Part shown: positions 20,494-32,276 of the stretch, in pieces
Layout of the letters: the number at the start of each line of letters is the position of its first letter
Position numbering within the stretch: the first letter of the stretch is position 1
DNA from: Hyaloraphidium curvatum
Taxonomy: Eukaryota > Monoblepharomycota > Hyaloraphidiomycetes > Hyaloraphidiales > Hyaloraphidiaceae
Assembly (NCBI GenBank): GCA_025558095.1
Contig: JAIVFI010000019.1
Coordinates: forward strand, 248,001 to 312,000
Length of the DNA stretch: 64,000 nucleotides
Direction of reading: 5' to 3'
Translations under genes and position numbers: made by a program
Notes under the pieces: generated by a model
Told to the model about the DNA's origin: nothing
Databases searched by the model: none
What the model saw: only the letters and a program-made list of their open reading frames with translations

Positions 20494-23400
20494 TCACTTG
20501 AGTCGGAGCTGCGATCCCGCGTCAAATCAACGTGGGCGGGAACGATCAGCTTTTGACCTACCCGTGGAACAACATTCATGGACATCAGCTCCTGGAAAAG
20601 CAGCTTGCACGCGTACGGAATCTGGATCTTGGAGACGCCCTTGCGCTGCTTGCAATGCGGGCAGAACCCTTGGTATCCCACCAAGCCGCAGTCCTGGCAA
20701 ACATGGACCTCGAAGCTGTCCGAGCTGAAAAGCAAGCGCTCCATGAGGAGGCTACTGGCTCCGTGTCCAATCAAACTGTCAAGGGCCGGCTTCTCAGGCA
20801 TTGACACGTGTAGGAGCGGGAGCGAACCCACCAATCCCTCTCCATCTCGCCGACGCGAAGTCCACCGTCCCGGGAGCGACCCTCGGTCGGCTGCCGCGTC
20901 AAAGTCGCCCGCGGACCGCGCGCACGGGCATGCATCTTGTCCAGAACCATGTGCTTGAGCTTCTGGTAGTAGACGGGCCCAAAGAAGATGTAGGCCTCGA
21001 GCGGTTCGCCGGTGATGCCGCTCGTGACGTATTCCTTGCCCGAGTAGTTGTAGCCGTGATCCACGAGGATCCTTGACATATCTGCAACCTTGCTCCCGCC
21101 AAAAGCCTGTTTGAAGTGGGACATTGAATCCATTGGGCACAGTGCGCACCGACAAATCCAAATGAAACCCACCGTCCCATATTGCAGCTCGCCCTTTATG
21201 ACACCCGCTTTCCCCGCCAGGAGCTCAATCATCTTTCCGACAGTCATGCGACTCGGGAAGCCGTGCGGGTTCATGATGATGTCCGGGCAGATCCCCCGAT
21301 CGTTGAACGGCATGTCTTCCTGGTTGACGATGATGCCACAGACACCCTTTTGCCCGTGCCGCGACGAGAACTTGTCCCCGATCTCGGGCCGTCGAGTCTG
21401 CCGCATGAGGATCTTGAAGAGCATCTGGTCCTCCTCGTTGGTCGTCACGAGCACGCGGTCGACGTACGACGGTTCGGGGTACTTGTACGAAGTCGGCTGC
21501 GCCTTGAACTTGACCGAGTTGGGGTCGAACGGCTGGCCCGTCGGCAGGTTCTGCATCGAGGCCTCGGGCACAGCCTTGCTAATGAGCACCTGGTCCGTCT
21601 CGATCTTGGCGCCCACGGCAGCGATGCCGTCGCCTTCAAGCGCAGCCTCCTTGAAGCCCGGTTTCGGATCGTCCAAGCGATCGAAGGTCCCGTTGGGATA
21701 GCTTTTGACCATGGCGTGGTGCTTTCGCATCACCTGGCAGCGTCCGAAACCCCGATCCAAGGACGCTTTGTTGAGCACAAGCGCGTCCTCGATATCGTAG
21801 CCACTGTACGACATGACGGCGACGGTAGCGTTCTGCCCCGCGGGGAGCTTGTCGTAACCGATGAGCTCAATCGTCTTGGTCTTGACCATCGGCTGCTGCG
21901 GATAGCACATCAGGTAGAGGAGCGTGTCGATGCGGTTCAGCTGGTTGTAGGCGATGGCGCCGATGGCCTGCTTGCCCATGGCGCACTGGTAGGTGTTGCG
22001 GGGAGATTGGTTGTGGTGCGGGTAGGGGATGAGGCCCGCAACGGCTCCGAGGATGGTGAACGGGGATATTTCGACGTGGGTGGTGTTGGGAACATCCACG
22101 GTGTCGATCCCGTTCACATCCGCGCCGTTTGAAAGTCCGTTTAAGGCCCCTCGTGCCTTGCGAGGCCGCTTGTAGACGATCTCGGCTTCGGACATTGCGA
22201 TGTTGGCATCGCCCTCCTCATTGACATCGACAAACTCGATCTTGCCCTCCCGGACAAGATCGTCAAACGTCTTGTGCCCGTTCATCAGGTCGCGCAGCTC
22301 GACCTCGGTGATGCGGCTCTTTCCCTTGTCCACGATGATGAGGGGACGGCAAACGCGGCCTCCGTCGCTCGAGATGTTGACGTGCCGCTGGTGGTCGTTG
22401 GTGTACACGCCGACGAACGGTCCGATCTTGCCGGCACGCCGGAGCATCCGCAGATTTGCAACGAATTTTGCGGCTTCCCGCGTCACGCCCAGGATCACAC
22501 CGTTCAAGAAGACGAGATACGCGTGTGGCGCATGGAGCTCGGTTCCGGTCAGGATGTTGACGTCCTCGACGCCGAGAGCAAAGACCAACGCCCGGATGGG
22601 TTCATCGTCCGAGTCCGTGGTGATGTGCGTCATCAAGGCCAAGTTCTTGATGAGACCGCACGACTCTCCTTCCGGGGTATCGGCCGGACATAGCATCCCG
22701 AACTGTGAGGTCTGGAGGGCACGAGGACCCGACACCTTCCGCGTCTTTTCGAATTGCGAGGTGATCCTCGTGAGCATGCCCAGCGCCGAGACGTAGGAAA
22801 GCCTCGAGAGGACCTGGGTGATCCCCGCGCGATCCATCTTGAACCGCTTGACCCTCCAGTTGCCCGTCGAGATGGACCGGAACAGGGGCTCCGTGATGTA
22901 CCTCGACTGCTGCTTGACGTAGGTCGCGGCATCGAGGAGCGCCGTGCGGTTGCTCTTTTCCAGCTGCTTGTCGATCTCCGTCTTGAAATGGTGGACGAAC
23001 GATTTGAAGCAATCCTCGAACAGCAGCGACAGGAGCTGGCCGGCCAACTCCAGCCGTTTGTTCCCGAGAAAGTCCCGGTCATCCACGGCGCTCTTCTTTT
23101 GCACAGCCTGGAGAACCCTCCGGATCATGATGGCCAGGTAGATGGCTTTGGTCCGGAAGTTCGGTTGGCCGCCAATCGTCTCCACGGGGATGTGCGAGAT
23201 GACCGTGGTCGCGAGCAGCTCGCGGGCCTCCTCGACGGGGGGTTTCCTCTTCGGCGACCACGCGGGAGCCCGAGCAGAGACCTTGATCTTGCCGCCGAGG
23301 TACTCGAGCGCCTGGAGCTGAGTAAAGTGCTGGAGCTGAGCACACTCTTCCAGCGAAGGCTGGAACAGCTCCAGCAGGTCGTTGTCATCGCCGCAGACCA

Positions 23401-24423
23401 ACGTGGCAATCTCCTTGTCCGCCGTTATTCCCATGGCCTGCAGGAACTTCATGAGCGGAGATAGACCAACTTCCAGCACGCGAGACGGACCTTCATGACC
23501 GTTGCGACGGGCACGTCGACCTGGAACACATTGTGCTTCAACAGCACGTTGCCCTTCTTCCCGTACGTGACGTTCGTCTTTGTCCGCTTTTCGTGCGTAG
23601 CGCTGGTGACGCTCGTCGTGACGGAGTCCGTGCGGTTGTCGTACTCGGCGATGATCCGGTTCTTGCTGAGCTGCTCCTGGATCAGGCACACCTTCTCGAC
23701 GCCGCGGATGATAAAGTAGCCGCCGGGGTCCAAGGGGCATTCCTGGAGCTGCGACATTTCCTCCGGGCTCTTGTTGGTGAGGACGCACTTCGAGGAACGG
23801 AGCATGATGGGCATCTTGCCGATCAGCAAGCGACGCGCAATCGTCCGCCGTTTCGCCTTGGTGTACTCCAGATCCACAAAGATGTTTCCCGCGTACGTGA
23901 TGTCGCGGAGCCGGCACTCCTGAGGGGTGGTGGGCGTGTCCACGCCTTGCTGCGAATCGTTGATGGTGGGGCTCTCGACGTAGATGTCGATAAACTTGGC
24001 GTAGAAGTGCGGATCTACGTCCGAGCGGACCATGTTGTTCGCCTCCACGATCTTCTTGATGTCCGTCTCCACGAAGTAGTTGAAGGAATCGATGTGCTGC
24101 TTCACCAGGCCCCGGACCTTCAAGAACGCAGGGACGAGCCGCCACTTGTCCTCCGCCGTGTCGATGGGGTCGGTGAGGCGCTTTCCACCTAGAACGTCGT
24201 CTCGATTGGAAACGGAACCCACGCGACGCGTCCAGAGAATGTACTTACCGTAGAGCAGGTCGTCGCGAGCAATGAGGTCGTTCTCCAGGATCGACGCTCC
24301 ACCGCCTTTGGGCGAGAAGAGATGGGAACGCGTCCCGTCTGCGTCCCCACCGCGAGCCGCCGGAACGTCCGGCGGCATCCCAAGCGCCTCCTTGCCCTTC
24401 ATTGGGCTCGAGAGGGGCGCCAT
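20494..24423 (-). CDS. RPC2: DNA-directed RNA polymerase III second-largest subunit (RPC2)
   Basis: Catalytic-core subunit of RNA polymerase III, which transcribes tRNA, 5S and U6 RNA. It is assigned to Pol III, not Pol I or II, by the text [39 protein letters not shown] and [12 protein letters not shown]. Later landmarks: lobe and protrusion, hybrid-binding region ([20 protein letters not shown]), [19 protein letters not shown], and the C-terminal zinc clamp [16 protein letters not shown]. Introns inferred: after LLYG (about 24250-24190), after ATVMK (ending in AAG), after LQYGT, after MERDC, and a last one before a five-codon terminal exon that restores PRLRLK and the stop at 20494. It shares a 138-bp divergent promoter with PMT2. 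Confidence 0.94.
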
Positions 24424-24561
24424 TGTGCCGGTTGCGTTGGTTGTTGATCGAAGGGTTTATACTACTGCCGGCCCGCCGCCGCGCCGGCTCTGTTCCTCTT
24501 CATTCTTGCTATTTGAATCAACTGCGACGCTCCCCGCGCTCTTGTGGCGGTAGAACCGGCA

Positions 24562-27214
24562 ATGGCCTCCGAAACGCCGTCGCGCTCGGGCTTGCGGCGG
24601 AGGGTTCCCGGGAAGGACGCTGGGGCAGACACGACCGCGGAGGACTCTGATCCGAAGCTAACGGGGGGTGTCGCCAAGCATTCGGCACCGGGGACCTCGA
24701 GATTCTCCGGGCTCCTGGCAAAGAGCAGACCGTGGCTCGTGCCAGGGCTGCTGACTGCGGTTTCGCTCTGGACCCACTGGTACCGCATTGGAGAGGCCAA
24801 GTACATCGTCTGGGATGAGGCGCATTTCGCCAAGTTCCAGAACTACTACCGCCTCGCCACATTCTACACCGATCTCCATCCCAACCTGGGCAAGAGCCTG
24901 CTCGGCCTGCCGGGCTTCCTGGCGGGCTATCCGGGGCTCCCAAATTTTGACTTCGGCTCGGAGCGCGGATATCCCGACGACAAGGTCGCGTTCGTCCAGA
25001 CCCGCATGTTCTGCGGCTTGCTTGGCGCGCTCATGGTACCCTTGGCGTACGCGACTTGTTCGGCGCTGGGTTGCTCAAGCCGCGGCAGCTTCCTCGGCGG
25101 CCTCGTGATCCTCTGCGATATGGCTTTGCTCACGATCACGCGCTTCATCCTGCTGGATCCTCCATTGCTTTTCTTTACCTCGCTTTCGGTTTACGCTCTA
25201 TGCCGCTTCCGCAACTATCGCGTGGCTCCGTTCTCTCGAGGATGGTGGTTCTTCCTTGCTCTCACTGGCTTTGCGATTGGCTGTGTGGCGAGCGTCAAAT
25301 GGATCGGCCTGTTTACCGTAGCTGTCGTAGGCCTCTACACTATTGCTGACCTGTGGAACCTGATGGGCGATTCGAACGTATCAAACGTGGGTTCCTGCCC
25401 GGGAGGTACTGTCCTGCCCAATTACTTATCTCGCCCCCCCAGCGAGAGTACCTGAACCATTGGCTGGCCCGGATCCTCTGCCTCATTGTCTTCCCATTCT
25501 TCATCTACGCCCTCGTCTTCTATCTTCACTTTGCCATTCTGTACAAGTCGGGGCCTGGTGACGCTCAAATGCACCCCCTCTTCCAGGCGGACCTTCAAGG
25601 AAACGAGTGGCTCATTAGCGGGCAGCACCGCGCGGTAGCTTACGGAACCCAAATGACACTGCGCTCATTAGCGCCATGGGGAGGTCTGCTGCACTCGCAC
25701 GTGCAGACCTATCCCAAGAAGGACTCGGGAGGCCACGGCTCGGGCCAGCAGCAGGTCACGGGCTACCACCATTTCGACGACAACAACAACTTCCGTTTCG
25801 AGCGCAGATGGCCCACCAACCAGCAAGAGAGGGACCTTGTCGCGAGCCGGAGAGGCAAGGTCCAGTATGTTCGTGATGGCGACGTTGTCCGCATCGGTGC
25901 GTGCCCGAGGTCCTGCTCTCTGCGCTGCTGACTCCTTTTGCAGTTCACTGGAACACCAAGAAGAACCTCCACTCCCACAACATCAAGGCTCCCATGAGCC
26001 TGTGGGCCAACGAAGTGTCGGGCTACGGCGAGGATAGCGAAGGCGGCGATCCCAACGACCACTGGATCGTGGACATCGTCGGAGACGTTGACGAGTCGCC
26101 GCCGCCAAAGGACCGGTTCACGGAAGAACTGGAAAGACCAGTGGTCCGTCCCGTCACGACCCGCTTCAGACTGAGACATGCTCAGACGGGCTGCCATTTG
26201 TCGTACCACAACGTCATCCTGCCGGACGTGAGTCGACGTTGCCTGCGCCCGATGCGCGCCTAAACCATCGTCCTTGTCTCGATCATCCGGCCCACATGAT
26301 TTGCAGTGGGGATTCAAGCAGTACGAGATTGTGTGCCGCAAGGGCAACCCAGACAGCCTGGGCTCGCAAATCGAGTGGAGCGTAGAGCGCATCACGGACT
26401 CGAGGCGTGAGTCCGCCGCTTGACTGCCGCGGCTCTCGCTTCAACCATACCACAGTTGCCAAGCCCTCGGGCAACGAAACCAGCTCCGTCAAGGTACCTT
26501 CCCGTATCTCCTTCTCCAACTTCTGGAAGTACTTCTACGGCGTCAACCTTGGAATGCACGCTACCAACAATCTTCTGACGCCGGAACCCGGCAAGCCCCC
26601 GTCCCCGATGGAAAGCGACCCGGAAACGTGGCCTCTGGCTACGGTCGGCATGCGGATGTCCGGCTGGGGCGACCACAACCTCCGCTACTACCTACTTGGC
26701 AACATCGTCGTGTGGAGAGGATCTGTGGGCGCTTTGGTGCTGCTGCTCGTCCTGGCGGCAATCTACACAGTAGCGTGGCGGCGCGGCTGGATGAACGACA
26801 AGCAAAGGATCCTGCCCGCCTTCTCGGACGCGGAGTTTGGCAACTTTATCTTTGCTGCAATTGGCATCGGCGTTGTCGGCTACCTAGTGAGATCAATGCA
26901 GTGGCGTTGCGCTCGCTTGCTAAACGTTCGTTGCTCTCCAGATGCACTACGTTCCGTTCTTTACTGTTAAGCGAGTCACCTACCTCCATCACCACCTCCC
27001 TGCCCTATACTATGGGGCCATCGCGCTTGCATATGCCAGCGACCATGTTCTGACGCACTACATCCGGAACAACATCCTGCGGACCGTGATCTTTGCGGCC
27101 GAGTGCGCGCTGATCATAGGAGTGTTTGTCTATTTCAGAGACTGCTCGTTCGGCATGACGGGCCCGACCGCTGCCTACAAGGGCCGGCAGTGGCTCTCGA
27201 CCTGGGCGTTCTAG
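24562..27214 (+). CDS. PMT2: dolichyl-phosphate-mannose-protein mannosyltransferase, PMT2 subfamily
   Basis: ER membrane enzyme that O-mannosylates Ser/Thr of secretory proteins using dolichyl-phosphate mannose. Seen: cytosolic N-terminus, TM1 (near 24730), the lumenal catalytic loop with VWDEAHFAKF (Asp-Glu motif) and DLHPNLGKSL, further TM helices to about 25350, then a lumenal MIR region (LHSHVQTYPKKDSGGHGSGQ, VHWNTKKNLHSHNI, FRLRHAQTGCHLSYHN) and C-terminal TM helices from 26690. The PMT2-like order (LLDPPLLFF, SVKWIGLF) separates it from PMT1 and PMT4. HPPLGK of many PMTs reads HPNLGK here. About five introns were inferred, near 25386, 25897, 26227, 26405 and 26885. It ends 8 bp before the esterase stop. 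Confidence 0.92.
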
Positions 27215-27222
27215 ACAGTTGA

Positions 27223-28110
27223 CTATAGATTGCTCGTTCCTCCTCCCGAGCGAGCTCCTCCGAGCCACCATTCCACCATTAGCTCCACGATCCACTTCGG
27301 AACCTCGTGCCCTCCGTGAAACTCGACGTACTCGACCGTGTATCCGTTGTTCTTCAGTACCGGCACTAGGCGCCTGCTGCATTGCGCAATGGGAAGTACT
27401 TTATCGTTGTTTCCGTGGCTCACGAAGACGCGAGGCCTCCCAACCGCCGACAGGGGCGCGGCAAACCCGGGCGAATTGGCCAAAATGGTCCGGAACAGCT
27501 CGCCGTTCGACACGCCGATGGACGCGGCATACGACGCGCCGTCCGAAAACCCGCCGACCGCCACGAGATCGGGATTGACGTTGTAGGTCTGGAAGACGCG
27601 CCAAAGAACGTGATTCAGGAAAGCAACGTCGTCGCCGTAGCCCTGTCCCCGAGACGCTATGAGGTCCCACGTGTAGACGCGACTCTCTGGAACCACAAGA
27701 ATCACGTTGGCCAGGTCTGCGATCTGCTCAAAGAGCGAAAGCTGGTGAATCGCGGTCCCCGTTGCTCCATGGAGACTTAGGAGCATCGCCGCAGGCACAG
27801 CGTCGTCGTAGGTATTTGGAACGACCACGAAACCATCCTTGCGGCCCCCCATGTTCAGCGGGTGCCTCCCAGGGGTCGTGGGAAAGTGCCTTGTCCGCGT
27901 AGAGGCCGTCGAAGCAAAGTTCTCCAGCGGCCGCGGGATCAGCGTGCACTCAACGTCCTCGGCGGCCACTGCGAGCCCGTCCGAGTGGGCGTGAGATGAG
28001 CGGGACAAGAAGGGAGGAGGTAACCCACTCTGAAAGTGGACACGCCCTTTCGGATCCGTGGTTGTCTCCGGATTCCGAAACCTCTCCAGCACATCCTCCG
28101 ATTCGGCCAT
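27223..28110 (-). CDS. alpha/beta-hydrolase, PHB-depolymerase/feruloyl-esterase-like
   Basis: Single-exon serine esterase of the poly(hydroxybutyrate) depolymerase/esterase type, about 295 residues from the ATG at 28110. The core has the oxyanion region LLSLHGATGT, the nucleophile elbow GFSDGAS, an acid-loop candidate after VFVSHGNNDKVLP, and the catalytic-His candidate in EFHGGHEVP. No signal peptide is obvious, so an intracellular location is likely. The in-frame text upstream of 28110 is Arg-rich and rejected. The substrate is unknown: feruloyl esters, short polyesters and acyl-glycerides are all handled by the superfamily. It converges with PMT2. Confidence 0.82.
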   Translation of the reverse strand: MAESEDVLERFRNPETTTDPKGRVHFQSGLPPPFLSRSSHAHSDGLAVAAEDVECTLIPRPLENFASTASTRTRHFPTTPGRHPLNMGGRKDGFVVVPNTYDDAVPAAMLLSLHGATGTAIHQLSLFEQIADLANVILVVPESRVYTWDLIASRGQGYGDDVAFLNHVLWRVFQTYNVNPDLVAVGGFSDGASYAASIGVSNGELFRTILANSPGFAAPLSAVGRPRVFVSHGNNDKVLPIAQCSRRLVPVLKNNGYTVEYVEFHGGHEVPKWIVELMVEWWLGGARSGGGTSNL

Positions 28111-28303
28111 CCTTTGCCGATTCCTTGTTTGGGAGACACCCCTCTCGGACACTGGGCCGCAAGGTGTGATCGCCAGGGTGATCGTGCCGCGTCGCGTCGT
28201 CCGCAAACATCCCTCGTGCGTCGTCCGCGGCGATCTGGAGTGCAATTCGTCTCCGACTCGGTCTAGAACGGAATCGTCTCTACGTTGACTACGGTCGCGT
28301 CGC

Positions 28304-29844
28304 CATGCCGCCCAAGACGGGGCCGAAGCAAGCAATGCCGCCCAAGGCGGACCCGGATCGAGGCTCGCCTTGGATGACGGCCCTGGCTGTCGCGATCGCT
28401 GCCCAGGTCGTTTCGGGAGCCATCTACCTCTACATGAAGGTCGGCGGGGGTGGCCTGGACAACGTCTTGCCGCCGCCGTCCACCATTCAGGCGATCCGAC
28501 CCCGTGGCTTGCTGTGCTCGAGGACGAACGATCCCCTCTTCACCGAGGACATCAAATAGTGGGGTCGCCGGGGAACCTCGACGCATGCGTGCTGACTTTC
28601 GTCACCAAGCGATTATGAGCGGGGCATCGCGTTCTTGTCCGCCGACAAGAACCGCGGGCAGGTGGGCTTTGCAGGGATATGTGAAGACTTGGTGACTGAC
28701 TTTGTCATCGTGTTCTAGTACAACACCGTGATGGGCCGATGGAATTTGACGGCCGGAGCAGTGGGAAAAGGCGATCTTTGGTATTGTGAGAGTTCTCTCC
28801 GCTCTGGATCAACTGCCCAGTTGCTAACAGTTGGGGTTGCAGTCGACGTGGCAAAGGACTGGGACGTGCGCCCGCTCGAGCCCGAAGGCTTCGATTTGCA
28901 AGGAAACGACTTCCATCCGCTCGGTATCGCCTTTTCTGCTCGCAAAGGCACGCCCATGTACTTCTACGCGATCAACCACCGTCGGGCCGGAGGCACGGTG
29001 GAGATCTTCTCCTTGCGCTTCCGCGAGGACGATTTGGACTACACGGTGCCGAGCATCAAGTGGATCCGAACTGTGAAGCACCCGCTGGTCAACACTCCGA
29101 ACTCGCTCCTTCCTGTGGAGCAGTCGAACGGGAAGCTCCACTACTATGTCACGAACGACCACTACTTCCACGCCATTGACGGCATCTATGCAAAGCTCAA
29201 GTTTGCGGAGAACGCGCTCCGCCTGCCACTCGCGAGCGTCGCTCTTTGCTCCGTCGACCCGATTCCGGTCGCCTCCCCCACTGAGGGTGTTGAATGCCGC
29301 ATTGTCGCCCCCAATCTACGCTTTGCAAACGGGATCGGCATGTCGAACGACGGACGGACTGTGTTCGTCGCACAGACTCTGGGTTTCTCTCTCTCCTCGT
29401 ATGATCGCGACCCACACACAAACTCGTTGACCTTCAAGGGGTCGACCCCGCTGGGATATGCCGTCGACAACGTTGAGGTTGACGAGGGAGACGGTAGCGT
29501 CATCGTGGCTGGTCATCCCGATCCAGTTCTCGTCAAGTGGGTCGCCGGTGGTGTTGGTGATCCGGAGGAGAGGGATGCGTACCGGGCCGGATTCCGGGCG
29601 CCGTCGAGGGTCGTCAGGGTGGTGCCGAGTGCGGAGGCGGCGCCGAAAGATTGGAAAGTGTCGACATTGTTCGAAGGTGGGTGCCTGGGGCCGTCACGGC
29701 GACGAGATAGTTAACCTTTTCCCGACAGACTCGGGAGAGTACTTTGGAAGTTCCTCCACCGGGGTGATGGACTCGGTTCGCAACCTGTTCCTCGCCTCGG
29801 GTCTGTACGACATTGGCGTGCTCGTGTGCAGAAAAGCGGCATAG
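28304..29844 (+). CDS. paraoxonase/arylesterase-like beta-propeller protein
   Basis: Six-bladed beta-propeller hydrolase of the serum paraoxonase family, which acts on esters and lactones in a calcium-dependent way. An N-terminal signal-anchor (ALAVAIAAQVVSGAIYLY, residues of about 24-45) suggests a type II membrane or secreted form. Family marks: EGFDLQGNDFHPLGIAF, YVTNDHYFHAIDGIYAKL, RFANGIGMSNDGRTVFVAQT, GYAVDNVEVDE, VIVAGHP and a final DSVRNLFLASGLYDIGVLVC. An intron ending in AAG (about 28559-28609) joins TEDIKY to DYERGIAFLS. Others follow KNRGQ, DLWY and TLFEG. Fungal members of this family have no well-established physiological substrate. Confidence 0.87.
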
Positions 29845-29890
29845 CATTGGCGATATGTACAATCGTGGGGAATCGAGCCTTCTGCCGCAT

Positions 29891-30811
29891 TTACGCGATA
29901 TTTGCGAGGTAATCGCGAACCTCGTTCGGCTTGAGCTTCCTGAAGACGCCTCTCCGCTCCTTCCGCTTGCCCCCGGGCACCGAAACGTCCGTGATCTCCA
30001 CATCCTCCACGGTTGCGATCCCGATTTCAAGCGACGTATCGGACATTGCGCCTTCGTATCCCTCCTTGAGGGTAAGAATCGCGGTGTGCACAGCGTCTTC
30101 GATCTCCATCGTAGACGAATACCTAGGACGAAAGTGCTCAGCGACTGGACAATTAACAAGCTCAGCTCGCTCACCGCTTCTCGAGGAAGGTCTTTGCGTT
30201 GACCATATTCTTGCCGATCGCAGTCGCCTTCCACGGAAAGTAGGTCCCCGAAGGATCCACCTGGTACAGATAAACCCCCGTGTCGTCGGCGCCGGCAACG
30301 AGTAGCGAAACACCAAAAGGCCGGACGCCACTGGCAGACGAGAGATCACGGTGAATGGGTCGTTCGGTTCCGCAACGTCCTCCCGAAACCAACCCGCTCT
30401 GCGTGTACTCCTGCATTATGCTCGCCACCTCCTTGACAAGCATTACCGTTGGCGGCTCCTCGTTGTACACTCGCTTGTACTCCTGCGCCTTCTTGCGCGC
30501 CTTGTCCACGAGCACGCGCGCGTCCGGCCCCATGCCCGAGTAGACCATGCCAATGTTGGGCGAGATCTGCGACACCTTTTCGATGGTAGTGTCGTCGATC
30601 AGAGGAGACGAGGTCTTCTTCTCGGTCGCGATGACGATGCCGTTGGTACCTGCGACGCGTCGGCCAGGATCGACGCGCAGGACCGAAGGCACCCACCCTT
30701 TATCCCGATGCTGGTCACGCCCTGGTTCACAGCGTTGAGGGCATACTCAATCTGCACGAGCTTGCCGCTCGGCGAGAAGGTTGTCAGGGAGAAGGAGTAC
30801 TGGGAACTCAT
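29891..30811 (-). CDS. PRE8: 20S proteasome subunit alpha-2 (PRE8)
   Basis: Alpha-ring subunit of the 20S core; it gates substrate entry and is not itself proteolytic. The start at 30811 gives [20 protein letters not shown], the alpha-type N-terminal signature, then [11 protein letters not shown]. Further alpha-2 features: [40 protein letters not shown] across an intron, [17 protein letters not shown] across another, and [17 protein letters not shown]. The C-terminus is [14 protein letters not shown]. Three introns were inferred (near 30700-30650, 30400-30350 and 30175-30125). Length of about 250 residues is normal. It is divergent from the deacetylase gene and convergent with the paraoxonase-like gene (46 bp). 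Confidence 0.92.
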
Positions 30812-31028
30812 GGCTGCTCGCGATGGTCCCGGGGGCCGGACACGTGCCGAAGCACCAGATCCAGAGAGCACGACTCAAGAAGCGCGGCTCGCAACGCAAG
30901 AACCGCGGTTCCCGAGCGGCAATCGCGAGCAGGGCGGGCGAAGGTCAGCGAGTTGCGTCGCGCCGTGCTGCATATGGTGATCGGGCCGCTCGCCTTCATC
31001 TGCGACTCCATTTGCGGCTCGCGATGGC

Positions 31029-31869
31029 ATGCGACGACGTGCAGCGCTCCGCATCGCTTGCGCAGCTATCCTTGTCGCGGTGCTGCTCGCATCTTTGGCT
31101 TGGTGGCAGCCGGACTTTCCCCTGGTCGCGGCACTCGAACTTCTCCATCCGGACGTACTCTGGCGCGTTCGACTGCCTTCCGGCGATCTCTCGGTAGCAT
31201 TATCGCTGGATGATGGGCCATCGGACTTGACGCCGCGGATTCTGGAGCTTTTGGAAGAGCACGACGCTCACGCAACGTTCTTTGTGCTCGGTTCCCACAT
31301 ACTCGAATCTCGCACCGCGATCTCGGCCCCCGATCCGCTGTGTCCCAATGCTTCACACCCTGCTTCTCTGTATGCTGCGCACCTCCGCTCACTGGGGCAC
31401 GAAACCGGCCACCACACGTGGCTTGACCGCCGGACGCTCTCTCTCCCACTGAAAGACTTGGAGCCAGAGTTTGACCGACTTGATGCGCTGCTGTTCCCTT
31501 GCGGTCCCGGAAACGCGACACGCTGGTTCCGGCCCGGGCACGGCGTGTTTGATTCGAAGCTGGTCGCGTGGGTGCATCGCAAAGGATACCGCACTGTTCT
31601 CGGCAATGTCCACCCTTTTGACCCACAGATCCGAAGTTGGTTCTCGGGACTTCATCTGCTACTGGCATGCTGCTCACCCATCCAACTCCGCAGACGCGAA
31701 GCTCAATGCCTGGCACGTGGTGAATCGTGCCCGTCCGGGTGCCATTATCATCCTCCATGACGGTCGCACATGGACGCTGGAGACCCTGAGGATTGCATTG
31801 CCAGAGCTTAGGAGGCGCGGCTTTAGGATCCTGACGATATCGGAGCTCGTGAAGAGGGCAGAAAGGTAG
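31029..31869 (+). CDS. membrane-anchored polysaccharide deacetylase (NodB domain)
   Basis: Carbohydrate esterase family 4-type enzyme that would remove N-acetyl groups from chitin-like oligomers at the cell surface or in the secretory path. An N-terminal anchor ([17 protein letters not shown], residues of about 10-27) precedes the NodB domain. Motif 1 is LSLDDGPSD with the paired Asp; motif 2 is HETGHHTW; motif 3 is [10 protein letters not shown]; the last motif is [14 protein letters not shown]. An intron at 31636-31693 (58 nt) restores frame, giving [15 protein letters not shown]. In motif 1 the usual T-F-D-D-G-P reads S-L-D-D-G-P. The length, about 260 residues, suits a minimal catalytic domain without a chitin-binding module. 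Confidence 0.86.
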
Positions 31870-31933
31870 CGCTAGCTCATGTACTGCCTTCCGATCACTT
31901 CCGCGAACCAAAGTTGCGGACTCATCATGTCCA

Positions 31934-32276
31934 CGACTCGTCGCTGTCGACCTACATGGTCAGCAAGAAGGTCATGGAGATCAACCCCAAGAACAGCATC
32001 ATCCAGTCGCTCAAGACCAAGGTCGAGGCCGACAAGAACGACCGCGCGGTCAAGGACCTCGTGTACCTGCTCTTCGAGACGGCGCTGCTGCAGTCGGGCT
32101 TCACGCTGGAGGACCCCAGCGGGTTCACCGGCCGCATCCACCGCATGATCAAGCTCGGCCTCAGCATCGACGAGGACGTCGAGGACGCCCCGGCAGAGGA
32201 GGCCGACGACGACATGACCCCGCTCGAGGAGTCTGCTGCCGCTGCTCAATCCTCCATGGAAGAAGTGGACTGCTGA
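31934..32276 (+). pseudogene. truncated duplicate of the HSP90 last exon
   Basis: The 340 nt are nearly identical to 19488-19827 (the HSP90 C-terminal domain and tail): about nine substitutions plus an altered stop. There is no start codon, promoter or upstream HSP90 exon; the match begins abruptly inside the exon. Coding changes include Thr to Ala, Ala to Thr and Pro to Thr, and the tail reads MEEVDC followed by TGA, so the free MEEVD carboxyl end used for TPR binding would be lost even if it were translated. The match continues into the downstream spacer, so this is a DNA-level segmental copy, not a retrocopy. Confidence 0.93.

Noticed and set aside
31914-32276. Possible functional small HSP90-like protein
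   Set aside because: No ATG precedes the conserved part, no promoter context was copied, and the end is altered; a truncated duplicate is the better description.
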